NCBI RefSeq assembly: GCF_028583425.1
Contig: NC_072794.1
Coordinates: 27,711,232-27,775,231, forward strand
From: Eublepharis macularius
Lineage: Eukaryota > Chordata > Lepidosauria > Squamata > Eublepharidae
Reading direction: 5' to 3'
DNA length: 64,000 bases
Made by a program: the position numbers and the translations under genes. This document shows, one piece after another, positions 1 to 10,310 of this stretch. The stretch's first letter is position 1; each line of letters starts with the position of its first letter. The notes under the pieces are model-generated. The model ran no database searches and had not been told where the DNA came from. It was given only the letters and a program-made list of their open reading frames with translations.

Positions 1-484
1 TGTCCTCTCTGTCAACCAACCCTACATCACTGGGTAATTGTAAGGATAAACTGAGGAATGAAGAATGATGTATGTTGCCTGAGTTCCTTGGAGGAAGAGC
101 AGGGTTAAAATGTAGTAGGTAGGTATGCCAAGCATTTTAAAGCACTGTGTTTCTCTCAATGGCTAAATGGTGGGCAGTAAAACACCCAGCGAGAGATGCC
201 ATGTTATCTAGGATTTGAGCATACAGTACCATTACAGCTCTGGGGCATAGGTAGCTAAGCATGCAGGAAACTCAAGTGTGAGTTTTGGCAGTTATGACTG
301 GAACTGGGGACAAATCAATGTTTGGGTGTGGGGGGAGGATTCCATGTGAAAGCACAGAATTGCACTAATATCAAGATTCTTGCAGGCCCCACCCACCAGC
401 ATCCATCATGGTTTCCCCCCATCCCCAACATAATTACCTTTTTTAAAATTTCAGAAATAATGGTTCCTTGGGCGCGGACTAATA
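1..484. other. Intergenic, nothing recognised
   Basis: Moderately AT-rich sequence with no gene-like reading frame, RNA gene or clear repeat that I could recognise. Confidence 0.5.
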
Positions 485-656
485 CTCTCTCTACACAAGA
501 CATACGGGGGATGCTCAAGTGAAAGATCTTACACATGTTCTCCCATTGTGGATACACACGCACTGCTAGGGAGAGAGAATACACCTTGAATATATGTAAG
601 TAACAGAACGTAGGTCACTTGAGCATCCCCGTGTAAGACGTCTTGTGTAGAGAGAC
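485..656. repeat. MITE with CTCTACACAAGAC inverted ends
   Basis: The left end CTCTCTACACAAGAC (about 485-503) is mirrored by GTCTTGTGTAGAGAG (about 638-653). Inside, a second mirrored block (gatgctcaagtga, near 510 and 616) makes the unit foldable. The same family recurs at 10918-11085, where an 8-bp target duplication suggests a hAT-like non-autonomous DNA transposon. The target duplication of this copy is not clear to me. Confidence 0.65.
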
Positions 657-1849
657 TCTAAGAGGCATCATTGAGCAGGTCAAGGAGGAGGTGAGATGCA
701 GAAAGAACAGAATCTGCCTAATTGGTATGGTCTTGCAATGGAAAACTGGCACAAAGTATGTGCTGAAGAGCTTCACTGCTTTAGGGAGTGCATTTGAAGA
801 GCTACATTGCAAAGGTGACATTTCAAAATGAATTAAATTAAAACCAAATGTCATCGAAGCAGTCAAGAATTTTTTTAAAAAAGAAATGGGAAACAGTTGA
901 TTTGTTTTCTCGGAGCTGCTGGCAAGCCTAAATCCCACTCTTTAAATCACTTCACCAAGCTAGCTCTTTAAGGCTTCATTTCTAAGAACACTTCCATGGG
1001 AGCAAAGTGTGACATACTTTAGAGTAGACCCGTGTAAGATTGCTCTCTAAGGTGAAATCCTAAGCACATGCCCTGACTGTGGTAGGCAACCCTGAATATT
1101 GAATGTGGCTTCTCAAAATGTGGAATCAAATGAAAATCAAATGGTAGTTATTAAATCATTTAAAATTATGTAGCAAGATAACAGCAGAGTTATCCATCCT
1201 GCTGTTACCTGAATATAGGTGCAAAAATGGGCATCGACATCCATATAACAGGAAGTTTTTAAAAAAACATTAAGAAATGTATTGTTTCTCAGTTTGCTGT
1301 ACTGAAACATGTTTAGAAGATGATAAATGAAAAGCCAGGCAGCATCCTGCTCAGAGGCTTGGTAAGGGCAGCAGGCCAGCACTTTTTCTTTAGCCTTGAG
1401 TTTATAGTCTAACTTATTAAAGCACAGTCAGCCACTGATTTAGTTTACACAATATATTGAGTTGAGACAATATATATGGAATACTTGAAATGTTCTACAT
1501 AAACATAAAATATTATTACTCTTCTAAATTCAGCTTGCAGCTAAGAATCTGATCTGTTTACTTTAGCCTACAGTCAGAGAAGACTGCTTCTTTGGTTTGC
1601 TGCGTCTTCTTTTTAAAACGGTCATTTGCATTTAACTAGAACTCTAAGCCAGCTGAAGAATTTGGTGGCTGGATAAAGGTTTCTAGGATATGTAAACAGA
1701 AACACCCGTGGGGTAAGAAAATTCCTGACTTGGAAACCACCACGTTCTGCCACAGTTCTCTGACAACACAGCACCGGCTGTCTACAGACTGCTGTTCATG
1801 ATGCAGGGTTATGGTTTACTTGAGTGTTATCACTGTAGGCTGGTACAAC
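657..1849. other. Intergenic, nothing recognised
   Basis: AT-rich DNA without a convincing coding region or named repeat. Short open frames on both strands have no recognisable domains. Confidence 0.45.
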
Positions 1850-2010
1850 CACATAGTGAGAGAGCTGGTTATAGCAGTTAGACGAACGGATAAATTTTAA
1901 TAGTGCCTGAACCAGCCGGAAACTCTTCATAGCAAGGAGGTAAATAACATTCCATTAAGCCTCAATTAAAGGGACAGGACATTTTTGCCTGGCCTATTTG
2001 CAACCTTGAC
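1850..2010. repeat. MITE-like repeat, 'taaataacat...cattaagcctc' family
   Basis: Shares the blocks gaggtaaataacattccatt, taagcctc.attaaagggacaggac and tttttgcctggc with the segments at 11240-11405 and 17720-17893. Three copies in one window with related but diverged sequence mark an interspersed, non-coding repeat. The GGTTGCCAA-like ends of the other copies suggest a non-autonomous DNA transposon. Boundaries are approximate. Confidence 0.55.
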
Positions 2011-2289
2011 TGAATGCAGATCAAACTGACCTGCTGGTGTCCAGTAACGCGTTTATTTATTCAGAGACTGTGTAGTCCTCACACTTAACCCTGTTAAAGA
2101 ACAGGATGGTTAGCTCTATGCAACTCAACTATGCTAGAATTTTCTTCATTGGGTAATGACCATGTCCTTTACCATGTGGTCACACAACCTGATATTTCAG
2201 TGTGGATTTCAGGAGATTGGGAGGCATGAATAATTAATTACCATGTAAAGCATTCTAAAGCAGGAGACTGGAAGTACAATCCCAAATAG

Positions 2290-2770
2290 AGTCACACCCC
2301 TTCTAATTATCAACCAGTTTCAAGTGTTCCGTTCTTGAGCAAGGTGATTGAACAGGTGGCGGCTGGACATCTTCAAAGATTCCTGAGTGAAGTGGATTGT
2401 CTAGATCGTTTCCAAGCTGGTTTCAGGCCTTGTTGTGGGACTGAAACGGCCTTGGCCACCTTGGTGGATGACCTGGGCTGGAAGATGGACGGAGAGGGTG
2501 TACGATTCGGTGACCCTCCTGGATCTTCCAGTGGCTTTTAATTCCATCGAACGTAGAATCCTTCTGGATCATCTTTCACGGCCGTGACTGGAAGGGACTG
2601 TTCTGGGGTGCTTTCAGTTCTCCCCGGAAAGTAGCTATCCAAAGGTGGTGCTGGGAGACTGCTGCTCAGCTCCTTGACTTCTGGCCTATGGGTTCCTACA
2701 AGTTTCTACTATGTCCCCCGTGCTTTTTAACATCTATGTGAAACCGCAGAGTGAGGCCATCCAGAGATTT
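2290..2770 (+). mobile_element. Degenerate L2 LINE, reverse transcriptase piece
   Basis: The + strand translates to an L2-type reverse-transcriptase block: NYQPVSSVPFLSKVIEQ, then a segment ending FQAGFRPCCGTETALATL, then remnants of the LLDLTAAFDTV and PQGSVLSPxLFN blocks in shifted frames. It matches the better preserved L2 copy at 58901-59415, so the clade call is safe. It is broken by frameshifts and stops and is not functional. The C-terminal part of what looks like the same copy resumes at about 4140. Confidence 0.8.
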
Positions 2771-2936
2771 AGGATTTGTTATCTTCAACAGAATGGTTCA
2801 GGGAGGGCTTTATAAAGGGAAAGGGCTTGCAGACTGTGCTCCTGTGTATAAGATGTATTATCAGTCTGTTGCATACATTACCTGTTGCTGCTACATTGTT
2901 TTCTACTGATGTAATATCATTCTTCTTCACTATGGC

Positions 2937-3112
2937 TGAATCCACATTACCTCCGCGCGTCCCGGTGTTGCACTAAATGTTCGCTAAACACCCGGAAGTA
3001 TAGCGTCTTTCTAGTGCAATTCAGAAATCGCGCTTGAAAGAAGCTATACTTCCGGGTGTTTAGCGAACATTTAGTGCAACACCGGGACGTGCAAAGGTAA
3101 TGTGGATTCAGC
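2937..3112. repeat. Long palindromic MITE
   Basis: The ends read GGCTGAATCCACATTACC and its reverse complement. The arms stay nearly identical for about 75 bases (shared blocks gtcccggtgttgcactaaat and gttcgctaaacacccggaag), with a short unpaired centre. This is a foldback non-autonomous DNA element, inserted between the two halves of an old L2. I could not fix a target duplication. Confidence 0.75.
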
Positions 3113-3631
3113 CCTGATCTGCATTGTGTATCATGCCTAATATGCTAGGATTATTCAGATTTCTGTAATCTTAGTTCATGCTTGTTAGAGGTCTCTTCAT
3201 ATCGATTGTACTAGCCTCCATGGTGCTTAGTAGATGTCTCTCTGTATGGACTGTTATTGATTCACACCGTGTAATTCTACTTTGAGCCTCAGTGAGAAAG
3301 AAATACGGTAAACAATATGTTAATGTCACTCAGGTCTATCTCACACTTCCAAAACCAGAAAGGCTTCCTGGTTGTGGAGGAGACAGCAGAGGGAACACCC
3401 TTTAGGAAATTGACTAAATTAACACTAGAAATGAAATATGGAATATGTGCAATCACCTTGAGAAAGATTTGACAAAACAAGAGTAATCAAAGCTAGCATC
3501 CTGTCGGGATAAAAGCTACCCCAGAATAACTTTTCCCTTCCTTGGGGACTGAAAGAGGACCACACCTACCTTGCACTTGGAGATCTGTGGAAAATCAAAG
3601 CTACCAATAAGGAACATTGAATAGTTCCATG

Positions 3632-3758
3632 ATGGCGCAGAGGGCAATCTAAACTCCCCTCTGTCTGGAAATCAGGGGGTGGGGCCACCAGCCATGTGAC
3701 CATTTTCAAGAGGTTCCGGAACTCTGTTCCACTGCGTTCCAGCTGAAAAAAAGCCCTG
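3632..3758. repeat. hAT MITE, right half only
   Basis: Matches the right half of the full elements at 14316-14579 and 24809-25068 and ends in the same GAAAAAAAGCCCTG terminus. It is flanked by GTTCCATG (3624-3631) and GTTCCATC (3759-3766), a 7/8 direct repeat of the length hAT elements generate, although the left terminus is absent. Confidence 0.75.
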
Positions 3759-4139
3759 GTTCCATCTAAGACTTTGATGCACGTAAGCACTTTGGACTGG
3801 TCTCTTGAAAGAGGAACGTTCCTCTGGACACTGGATGAACTGACTTCTTTTGGATGTATGTATTTCGGGTGTATCAGCATTTTTCCACATTCCAGAGTAT
3901 TTATAGCATTAGCACTTTAACTGTACCAGATTTTCAGTATTGTTGTTATTTTGCATTTTTGAGTGGGTTACGCCGCTGTTGTTGGATTTGTTACCAACAG
4001 TAATCAAGTATGTGATAAAATTAGCACTCAGCACTTTAATTGCAACACTCAATTTAATTGCATTACCTAATATATAAACTTCAGTGAGTAATTATAATGT
4101 GGGTAGACTGTTGTCCTGGTTTTGTTCTTTCATACTTCC

Positions 4140-4990
4140 AGCAGATCTCAGGAGGGCTGTAGAGACCCTAAACCAATACCAGGAGATAGTTGTAGATGTG
4201 GGCTAATAAACTGAAGCCTAATTCCAACAAGACGGCATTGCTGCTGGTGAGTAGAAGGAGTGATCCAGGATTTAAGATGTCTCCCAATGTAGATGGGGTC
4301 GTACCTATGCTGAAGAAACTAGTTTGTAGTTTGCGGGTGCTCCTGGACCCGGGTCTACTGCTGGATAAGCAAGTGACTGCTATGACTAGCAGTGCATTTT
4401 ACCATCTTTGACTCATTAGCCAACTGCAACCTTTCTTGGGCAGAACAGATCTGGCCACTGTGCTACATGTCCTAGTTATATCTAGGTTAGATTACTGCAA
4501 TGCACTCTACATGGGGCTGCCCTTGAAAAGTATTTGGAAACTTAAATGCTGCAGCCAGGATGTTAACTGGAGTGGGTCAGAGGGACCATATCACTCCAGT
4601 CTTGTTCCCTCTATGCTGGCTCCAAATTTGTTTCTGAGAACAGTTCAAGGTGCTGGTTTTGACCGATATGGCTTGGGACTAGTGTACCCTAAGGACAGCT
4701 GACTGCCACATGACCTTACCGGACTGTTACAGTCCTCATCGGAGGCCCTGCTTTGGGTGACAGTGCCTTCTAAGGTTAATGGGTGGTAACCCCAGAGAAG
4801 GCTTTCTTGGCCATGCCACTGAAATTACAGAATTCCTTCCCCAGGGATCTCCATCTGTTCTTTTCTATTTTACCAGCAGGTGAACACCTTTTCGTTTTCT
4901 CCCTCAGTGACTCCTTCCTGCTCTGTGTTTTTAAGTGCTATATCTGCATATTTACATATGTATTTTTGTTTTGGTTTTATGATCAGTTTT
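4140..4990 (+). mobile_element. Degenerate L2 LINE, C-terminal part
   Basis: Translated pieces (WANKLKPNSNKTALLLV; LRVLLDPGLLLDKQV; ISRLDYCNALYMGLP) are the linker and C-terminal motifs of L2 ORF2; compare SRLDYCNSLYPGLP in the copy at 60480. It is in the same orientation as the 2290-2770 piece, and together they look like one old insertion split by later DNA elements. Many stops and frameshifts. Confidence 0.8.
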
Positions 4991-5224
4991 TATAATGCTT
5001 TGTTTTGCTTAGGCAGAAAGGTGAGAGATAAATTTTGTAAACAAACAAAGAAATAAACCCATTGACTTCAATAGACTAAGACGGGTACAACTTTGTTTCG
5101 AATTGCAAATGCATTTGATCTTCCTGCAAAGGAAACATTATTATTTTATAATCAAGATGATATTTTAACAGATTTGGTGTATTATGTTCAAACATTTTAC
5201 AAGCAAGGACCCACACGTGCAGGG

Positions 5225-5600
5225 GCATCTCATTTTCCTCTCCCCCACTATTTCCCATTTCCTGAAAGCCCCCGTCGCCTCTCCCCTTTTCCTGATCCCT
5301 TTTGTCCTTCCAGCCCACCAGCAAACCTATCTGTATCTGCGCCCCTTGTCTCTGGTGTTCTCTCCTTCCCTCCCCCTGGCAGCCTCTCCCTGAGAAAAGT
5401 CTGGCCCAGTTGCACAGTGCCAGCTGCTGGGCTGGGCCGAGTTGCATGGTGGAAAGCTTGCAAGGACTTGCAGGGGGGACACCTCGCTTTCCTGTTTTCC
5501 CCTCCCCACATTATTTCCTCTTTTTCTCCTCCTGCCATCCCCTTATCTTCGCTTTTCAGTTTCCTTCTTTGTTTCCCACCCCCTACCTAAATTTTATCTA
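5225..5600. repeat. Pyrimidine-rich low-complexity stretch
   Basis: Strongly C/T-rich on the + strand. This composition keeps several frames open on both strands but yields only S/P/F/L-rich low-complexity peptides, so I do not call a gene. Confidence 0.65.
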
Positions 5601-5621
5601 GTCTCCATCTACAACTATATA

Positions 5622-6045
5622 ATTTATTTACTTCACATATACCCCATGTTTCTACTCAATGGGGCAGCAAAGCAGCTTACATCGTTCTCCTCTCCATTTT
5701 ATCCTCACAACAAACTTGTGAGGTAGGGATAGGCTGAGAGACTGTGACTGGCCCAAAGTCACCCAGTGAGCTTCCACAGCAGAGTGGAGATTCAAACTTG
5801 GCTCTAGGTTTGCCAGACCCCTGGCCCTGCTCACCTGGCTGGTGGGTGGGAGGAGGCATGGAGAGGAGAAGCACACGCATGCTCAAGTGCTCCTGTTGTG
5901 CTGGAAAATGTGGGAGCTGCGGGTTGCACTGAAGCCCAATTTATTAAAAATTGCCTGCTTGGACTCCTGGGGGACCCAGCAAACCTACTTGGGTCTCCCA
6001 GATCCTTAACTGAAACTCTAACTGCTACACGACACTAGCTTTTGT
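5622..6045 (-). mobile_element. tRNA-derived CORE-type SINE, interrupted
   Basis: On the minus strand it runs from a tRNA-like head (gtgtcgtgtagcagttagag, at about 6040) through a MIR-type core (tgactttgggccagtcacag, at about 5757) to an L2-like tail near the ttatttac stretch at about 5622. The same structure recurs at 10745, 18411, 28768 and 40722. A second element (5807-5985) sits inside it. Confidence 0.75.
5807..5985. repeat. MITE nested in a SINE
   Basis: It begins AGGTTTGCCAGACCC and ends GGGACCCAGCAAACCT, a terminal inverted repeat. The flanking SINE sequence is duplicated as TTGGCTCT on the left and TTGGGTCT on the right (7 of 8). The SINE resumes in register after it, which supports a simple insertion of a hAT-like non-autonomous element. 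Confidence 0.65.
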
Positions 6046-7564
6046 GGGGTGACTGCTGTTGAACCATATCAAACATCTAGGCTCGGGTAAGTCCTGCAAG
6101 TTGCATGGTGTCAAGTTGACTGTGGTTGCTGGTGGGCCTGTCCCCAGTGAGTCTTCTCTCAAAGGCCAAAATAGGCCTGGAAAGGGCCATCTCCTCCCTA
6201 TGGCTTTTACTGACAGAAACCAAGGCTGGAAGGCTGGCAAATGTGTTGTGGTTGCTTAGCAATGGCCAGCAAGGTCATTTGTTTCTTAAAGCAACAGGTG
6301 CCGATTTTATTATTTGGGGGAGGGGGTTAAATCACAATGTATTAATGTTTTAGATTTCAAATTTTTCTGCCAACCCAGGCCTTTTTTCAGATTTGTAGAA
6401 AGATCAGTCTTGTCTGTTTATGACTTCACTCTCTGGATTTAAATATCCACAGATGGGTTTGTATTGAGAATTAGATTTGATTATTGAACAAGAAATGATT
6501 TCATATTTAATTATTACACCTTTCCCTTTACTAAGGAAGAGCCATTCTGGTGTCGCAGCAGAGTGTTGGAGTTAATCCAGGGAGACCAGGGTTCAAATCC
6601 ATGTTTCCTTTGCAGCAGAGGTGGGAGAAAATGTAACACGTAAAGAATATGGAGGTCATTGCCAATGCAATCCTGAGGAAAGCTATCTCAGTGGACTTTG
6701 AAGGATTGTACTGTCACCTTTTTAAAAAATAGTTAATCATGCAATCAGAATCTTGCTATTTTTGGCAAACCTCCAGGTCACATGCCATCCAAGGATGTCT
6801 CACTATGGCAACATCTCAAACAAAGACTGGCACACCTTAGACTGATTTGTGAAGGACTGTTTACAGTAGAAGTAGAGTTGTCTGCCGTTTCCAGAGAAGC
6901 GACCGATCCGGGCACAGTTGTAAGTATTCAGTGTACTTTTCCACCAAAGAAACTATCAGGGATTGCCAGGTGCCTTCAGAAAGGTTCAATCCTTTTTGAA
7001 GATGTTCAGCTCTTGTGCTCCTCTCCCTAGTCAGATAAACAGAAAAGAAATAAATGTAATTTCCAGACAGGCATCTCTGCCCACACATGCCTTTCTGAAG
7101 TCAAGCGCCGACATTTTCACCTGAAATGTATTTTATGGTCTACCTTGTGGGTGACACACAACTTTATTTTTAGAGAGTGATTCATTGACTATTTAGAGTG
7201 GGGTAAATTAACAGATTTACATAATTTCCACCCAAATTATAGGGTCCATGTGAAAAAGGGATGTAGACCGCAAAGAACGTCCCTGGTCTCATGTTCCTCC
7301 TCAAAGGTCTTCAGAAAAATGAAGCTGGGCTGGGAAAGATCTCTGCCTAAGAGAATAGTCTGAACTTGATGGACAGGCCTCAATATAAGGCAGCATCTCC
7401 ATCTCCATACAATGCAACTTTATTGTGGGTGACCCTGTATATAGCAGGTGACATTCCTATCTTGGCATACATCCTTGCCAAGAACGATGGTAACAGTCTT
7501 ATGTAACTAGCACTACACTCAGGGCCATATTAACCCATTAGCTTAATTATGTTACGGAGAACAG
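6046..7564. other. Intergenic; one tRNA-SINE head fragment
   Basis: About 6535-6610 resembles the head of the CORE-SINE family (box B-like block gggttcaaatcc). The rest shows no recognisable coding region or RNA gene. Confidence 0.4.
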
Positions 7565-7790
7565 TCTTAGACAAACTGTTGCTTGCATTGTAAGAACTCT
7601 TTGGGTCGGCCATGGCCAGTACTTGGATGGGAGGCCACTGTGGAAGACTGGGGTCACTATGCAGAGGAAGGCAATGGGGAACCACCTCTGCTCATCTCTT
7701 GCCTGGAACGCCCTGTGGTTTGGGACGCCATGAGTTGGCTGTGACTGGAGGGCATGTTGTTTTTATCATTGTAAAGCCCTCTGAAATGCA
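7565..7790 (+). mobile_element. 5S rRNA-derived SINE
   Basis: The block ggccagtacttggatgggag at about 7609 is the internal/3' part of 5S rRNA (canonical GGTTAGTACTTGGATGGGAG). It is followed by a body (gaaggcaatggggaaccacc) and a tail (gccatgagttggctgtgact) resembling a BovB 3' end. A second copy lies on the minus strand at 15381-15592. This is a SINE, not a 5S gene, because the 5S part is incomplete and fused to a LINE-type tail. Confidence 0.75.
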
Positions 7791-8480
7791 TGTTTTGTAA
7801 TGGTACCATGTTCCCTCTAGTGGCTAAAGTGAAATAATATTTCAGAATAAAACTATTGTCCCCCCACCTCTCGATTATTTTTATACCTTATTCCAGAAAA
7901 GTCTATATAACACATTGGCTTTTAGGCAAAAAAACAATAGTAACAGAATTATTATTGCTGAACATAAAAGAAAAATGTACACATTTTAAAAATAGCTTAA
8001 ATTAAAATACACTAGAAAATCAACAGGCTTGCTTCTTGACTACTCTAATGTTGAATTGATGGTAATGATTTGAATTTTAAAAGCAGAAGAAATATATTTG
8101 GGAACAACCAGAGTGGTGCAAATTTCATTTTCAGATAGGAGATTAAGAATGTGATGATCATCCATTGGTCAAGGAAAGGGAGTTATCCTGAGAGCTCTTA
8201 GACCACCATAGAATTTACACAAAAAGAAAAAGTGTGTCAAGTTTTCAGGGACCTGTCTTGTGTATTAAACCCTTGAAAAGGAGCTTCGGCCAATGTTGGC
8301 TCTCTGATGAATAGGCCTTGTTGTTTACATATCTCAATTAGATATTATGGTTTTAGATATACACTTTTAAAATATCAATGATGTATGGATTTAAAAAAAA
8401 TGTGATGGGTGAATTGGTTCCTGTACGGACATGTATACATTTGAACCACTTCAAGTGCTTGCATGTACTAGCTTCCTGTT
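7791..8480. other. Intergenic, nothing recognised
   Basis: AT-rich sequence without coding signal or named repeat that I could identify. Confidence 0.4.
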
Positions 8481-8484
8481 GCCT

Positions 8485-8580
8485 GTACAATGTCTGACAA
8501 AGAGAACTGTGATTCTCGAAAGCTTATGCTACAATAAAGTTGGTTAGTCTTAAAGGTGCTACTGGACTCTTTTTAATGTT
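8485..8580 (+). mobile_element. Penelope-like terminal fragment with decayed hammerhead
   Basis: Shares agagaactgt, ctcgaaagcttatgctaca, aaagttggtt and ggtgctactggactcttttt with the better copy at 39014-39100. The hammerhead-like core begins CTGACAA at 8494 instead of CTGANGA, so the ribozyme is probably dead. Only one arm is present. Confidence 0.6.
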
Positions 8581-8891
8581 ATTTATATTGCTGCTTTACA
8601 CTGCAAAAAGCAATGTAGGATTAGACTCTGGAAGATAATTTATTTGAAAGCACTAGGCTAAAATCACCATCAACATGGGACACTAGGCCAGCCTTTGCTA
8701 AGCTAAATGTACAACGCAACAGCCAAATTAAACAGGGCCCCAGGAGCACCTTACTATGAAGCACAGTCCCAAATGGATGGCCCTTCTTGGTCCTTTGTGC
8801 TGGGTTTAGGAGCTCCAAAGTTTGGTGTACTGCAGACACATTAGAGCATGAGATGAAAATATATTTCAGGGGTGATGCACACTTCAGCTAA

Positions 8892-9515
8892 TAGCTAGCT
8901 AGCTTGCTGTGTTGGTCTGCAAAGAGCAAGATTTGGGTCCAGGAGCACTTTAAAGACCAACTAGATTTTCAGGGTATGAGCTTGCAAGAGTCAATGCTCA
9001 CTTCTTCAGATACATTTAGAAGTAGAAGCATGTAGGGTTTTATTTTTATTTGCAAATTCGGAACAATGGACCCCCCCCGGACTTAGTAGGAACATGGGAT
9101 TCTTCTCTCACTATAGATGCTGATTTTCTACTTTCACACCCCAACTCTATCAAGCTAATTATAGTATTATTATACCGGCTTACACCCTTAACTTTAGTTA
9201 CCCCTCCCACCTTCTGGCTGGACAAAATACTACATAGTTCTAGTTCTAAATAGATCAGGATAGGTAGCCATGTTGGTCTGTCTGTAGCAGCAGAAAAGAG
9301 CAAGAGTCCAGTAGCACCTATAAGACTAACAAAATTTGTGGTAGGGTATGAAGTGAGCTGTGACTCACGAGAGCTCATACCCTACCACAAATGTTAGCCT
9401 TACAGGTGCAACCGGACTCTTGCTCTTTTCTACTGCTACTTCTGTTCTGACTCTCGAAAGCTCACGCCCTGGAAATCTAATTGGTCTTTAAAGGTGCTAT
9501 TGGACCCGAATCTTG
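8892..9515. mobile_element. Composite hairpin Penelope-like insertion
   Basis: The outer ends face each other: gggtccaggagcactttaaa near 8936 and its diverged reverse complement ttaaaggtgctattggaccc near 9488. The whole is flanked by the 12-bp direct repeat CACTTCAGCTAA (8880-8891 and 9516-9527). A second hairpin of the same family (about 9296-9425) sits inside. Hammerhead-like cores are present but damaged: the minus-strand core around 8985-9010 keeps CTGAAGA but has GCAA in place of GAAA. Family assignment rests on the hammerhead-type ends and variable 12-14-bp duplications. Confidence 0.65.
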
Positions 9516-9589
9516 CACTTCAGCTAACAAGTGAAGATCCTCTCTTGCAATTCCTGTTTTGTAAATGGTCTTTTGGTCCCTCTAGTGCC

Positions 9590-10310
9590 CAAGCGGAAGT
9601 AATGCTTCACATTAAAGCGTTTACTCCACTTCCAAGCCGCGCTGCACATCTGTCTCCATTAAAGGAGCCTCGTCCTCCGTGGCTTGGGCTGGCAAGCAGG
9701 AGCACCGTTAATTCCCCTCTCACTGCTGGCGGCCGCAGCCTTCTCGCTCCCCCACCCCCTTGCATGTGGCATTCCCCCGGATTTCAAAGACTTTTGCAAA
9801 CTTCAGCCCTCGCACACGCTTCCCCTTTCCGAGAACTGAGAAGCCGCGGCGGGGGCAGCATTTCCTTCCGTCCTCGGGAAAAACTCCGCCTCGGGGGCGC
9901 GTCCCAAAGGCGGAGCTTCGCTTTGGGAGAAATCGGAGGAGAGCCGGCCTGGCGAGGCGGCCAAAAGCGGGCGCAGTTTCTTCCCCCTGGGGGGGGCATG
10001 GCGAGAGCAGGCGCACGGCTGGGGCTGCGCTGGCAGGCGGGTGTCAGGAGCGCGGCCCGGGTGGAAAGCTGCAGGTGCGACCGCAAAAATCTCCCGCTTG
10101 CTTTGCTTTCCTTCCGCGATCTTAGCCCTGCCGGTTTCCATCTGCTGCTCAATCAGCTTCGCCGCGGCCGGACTTTCGCATTTCCTCTTCTGGACCTGCG
10201 TGGGGAAGTCTTGGGTCGCCTAGTCCCGTCGCCTCCCCGCTGGTTCCGTCTGCGCAGCTTGTGCGTCTACACGGGGCAAACGCAGTGAGGTGGTGGTGGT
10301 AGCCCGGGCC
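9590..10310. promoter_or_regulatory. CpG-rich promoter region around exon 1
   Basis: GC content and CpG density rise sharply here compared with the AT-rich flanks, for example the run of CG dinucleotides between 9840 and 10060. The block contains the start codon of the gene at 9998. I see no TATA box at a suitable distance, which fits a CpG-island promoter of a broadly expressed gene. The exact transcription start cannot be placed from sequence alone. Confidence 0.65.
9998..10074 (+). CDS. CRYZL2: CRYZL2 exon 1 (start, targeting peptide)
   Basis: ATG at 9998, then 25 codons and two bases of a split Arg codon, ending AG|GTGCGA. The peptide begins MARAGARLGLRWQAG and is basic. Its phase matches exon 2 exactly, which is the main support, along with its position in the CpG block. 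The frame stays open upstream, so a longer N-terminus cannot be excluded, but this ATG gives a length close to the family's. Confidence 0.8.

Noticed and set aside
5093-5590. 165-codon frame and overlapping frames on both strands
   Set aside because: Pyrimidine-rich low-complexity DNA; the peptides are biased and lack any domain.
9494-10288. A 264-codon + strand open frame over the CpG block as an independent gene
   Set aside because: It contains CRYZL2 exon 1 in frame. The rest is open because of GC-rich composition and runs past a good splice donor at 10075.
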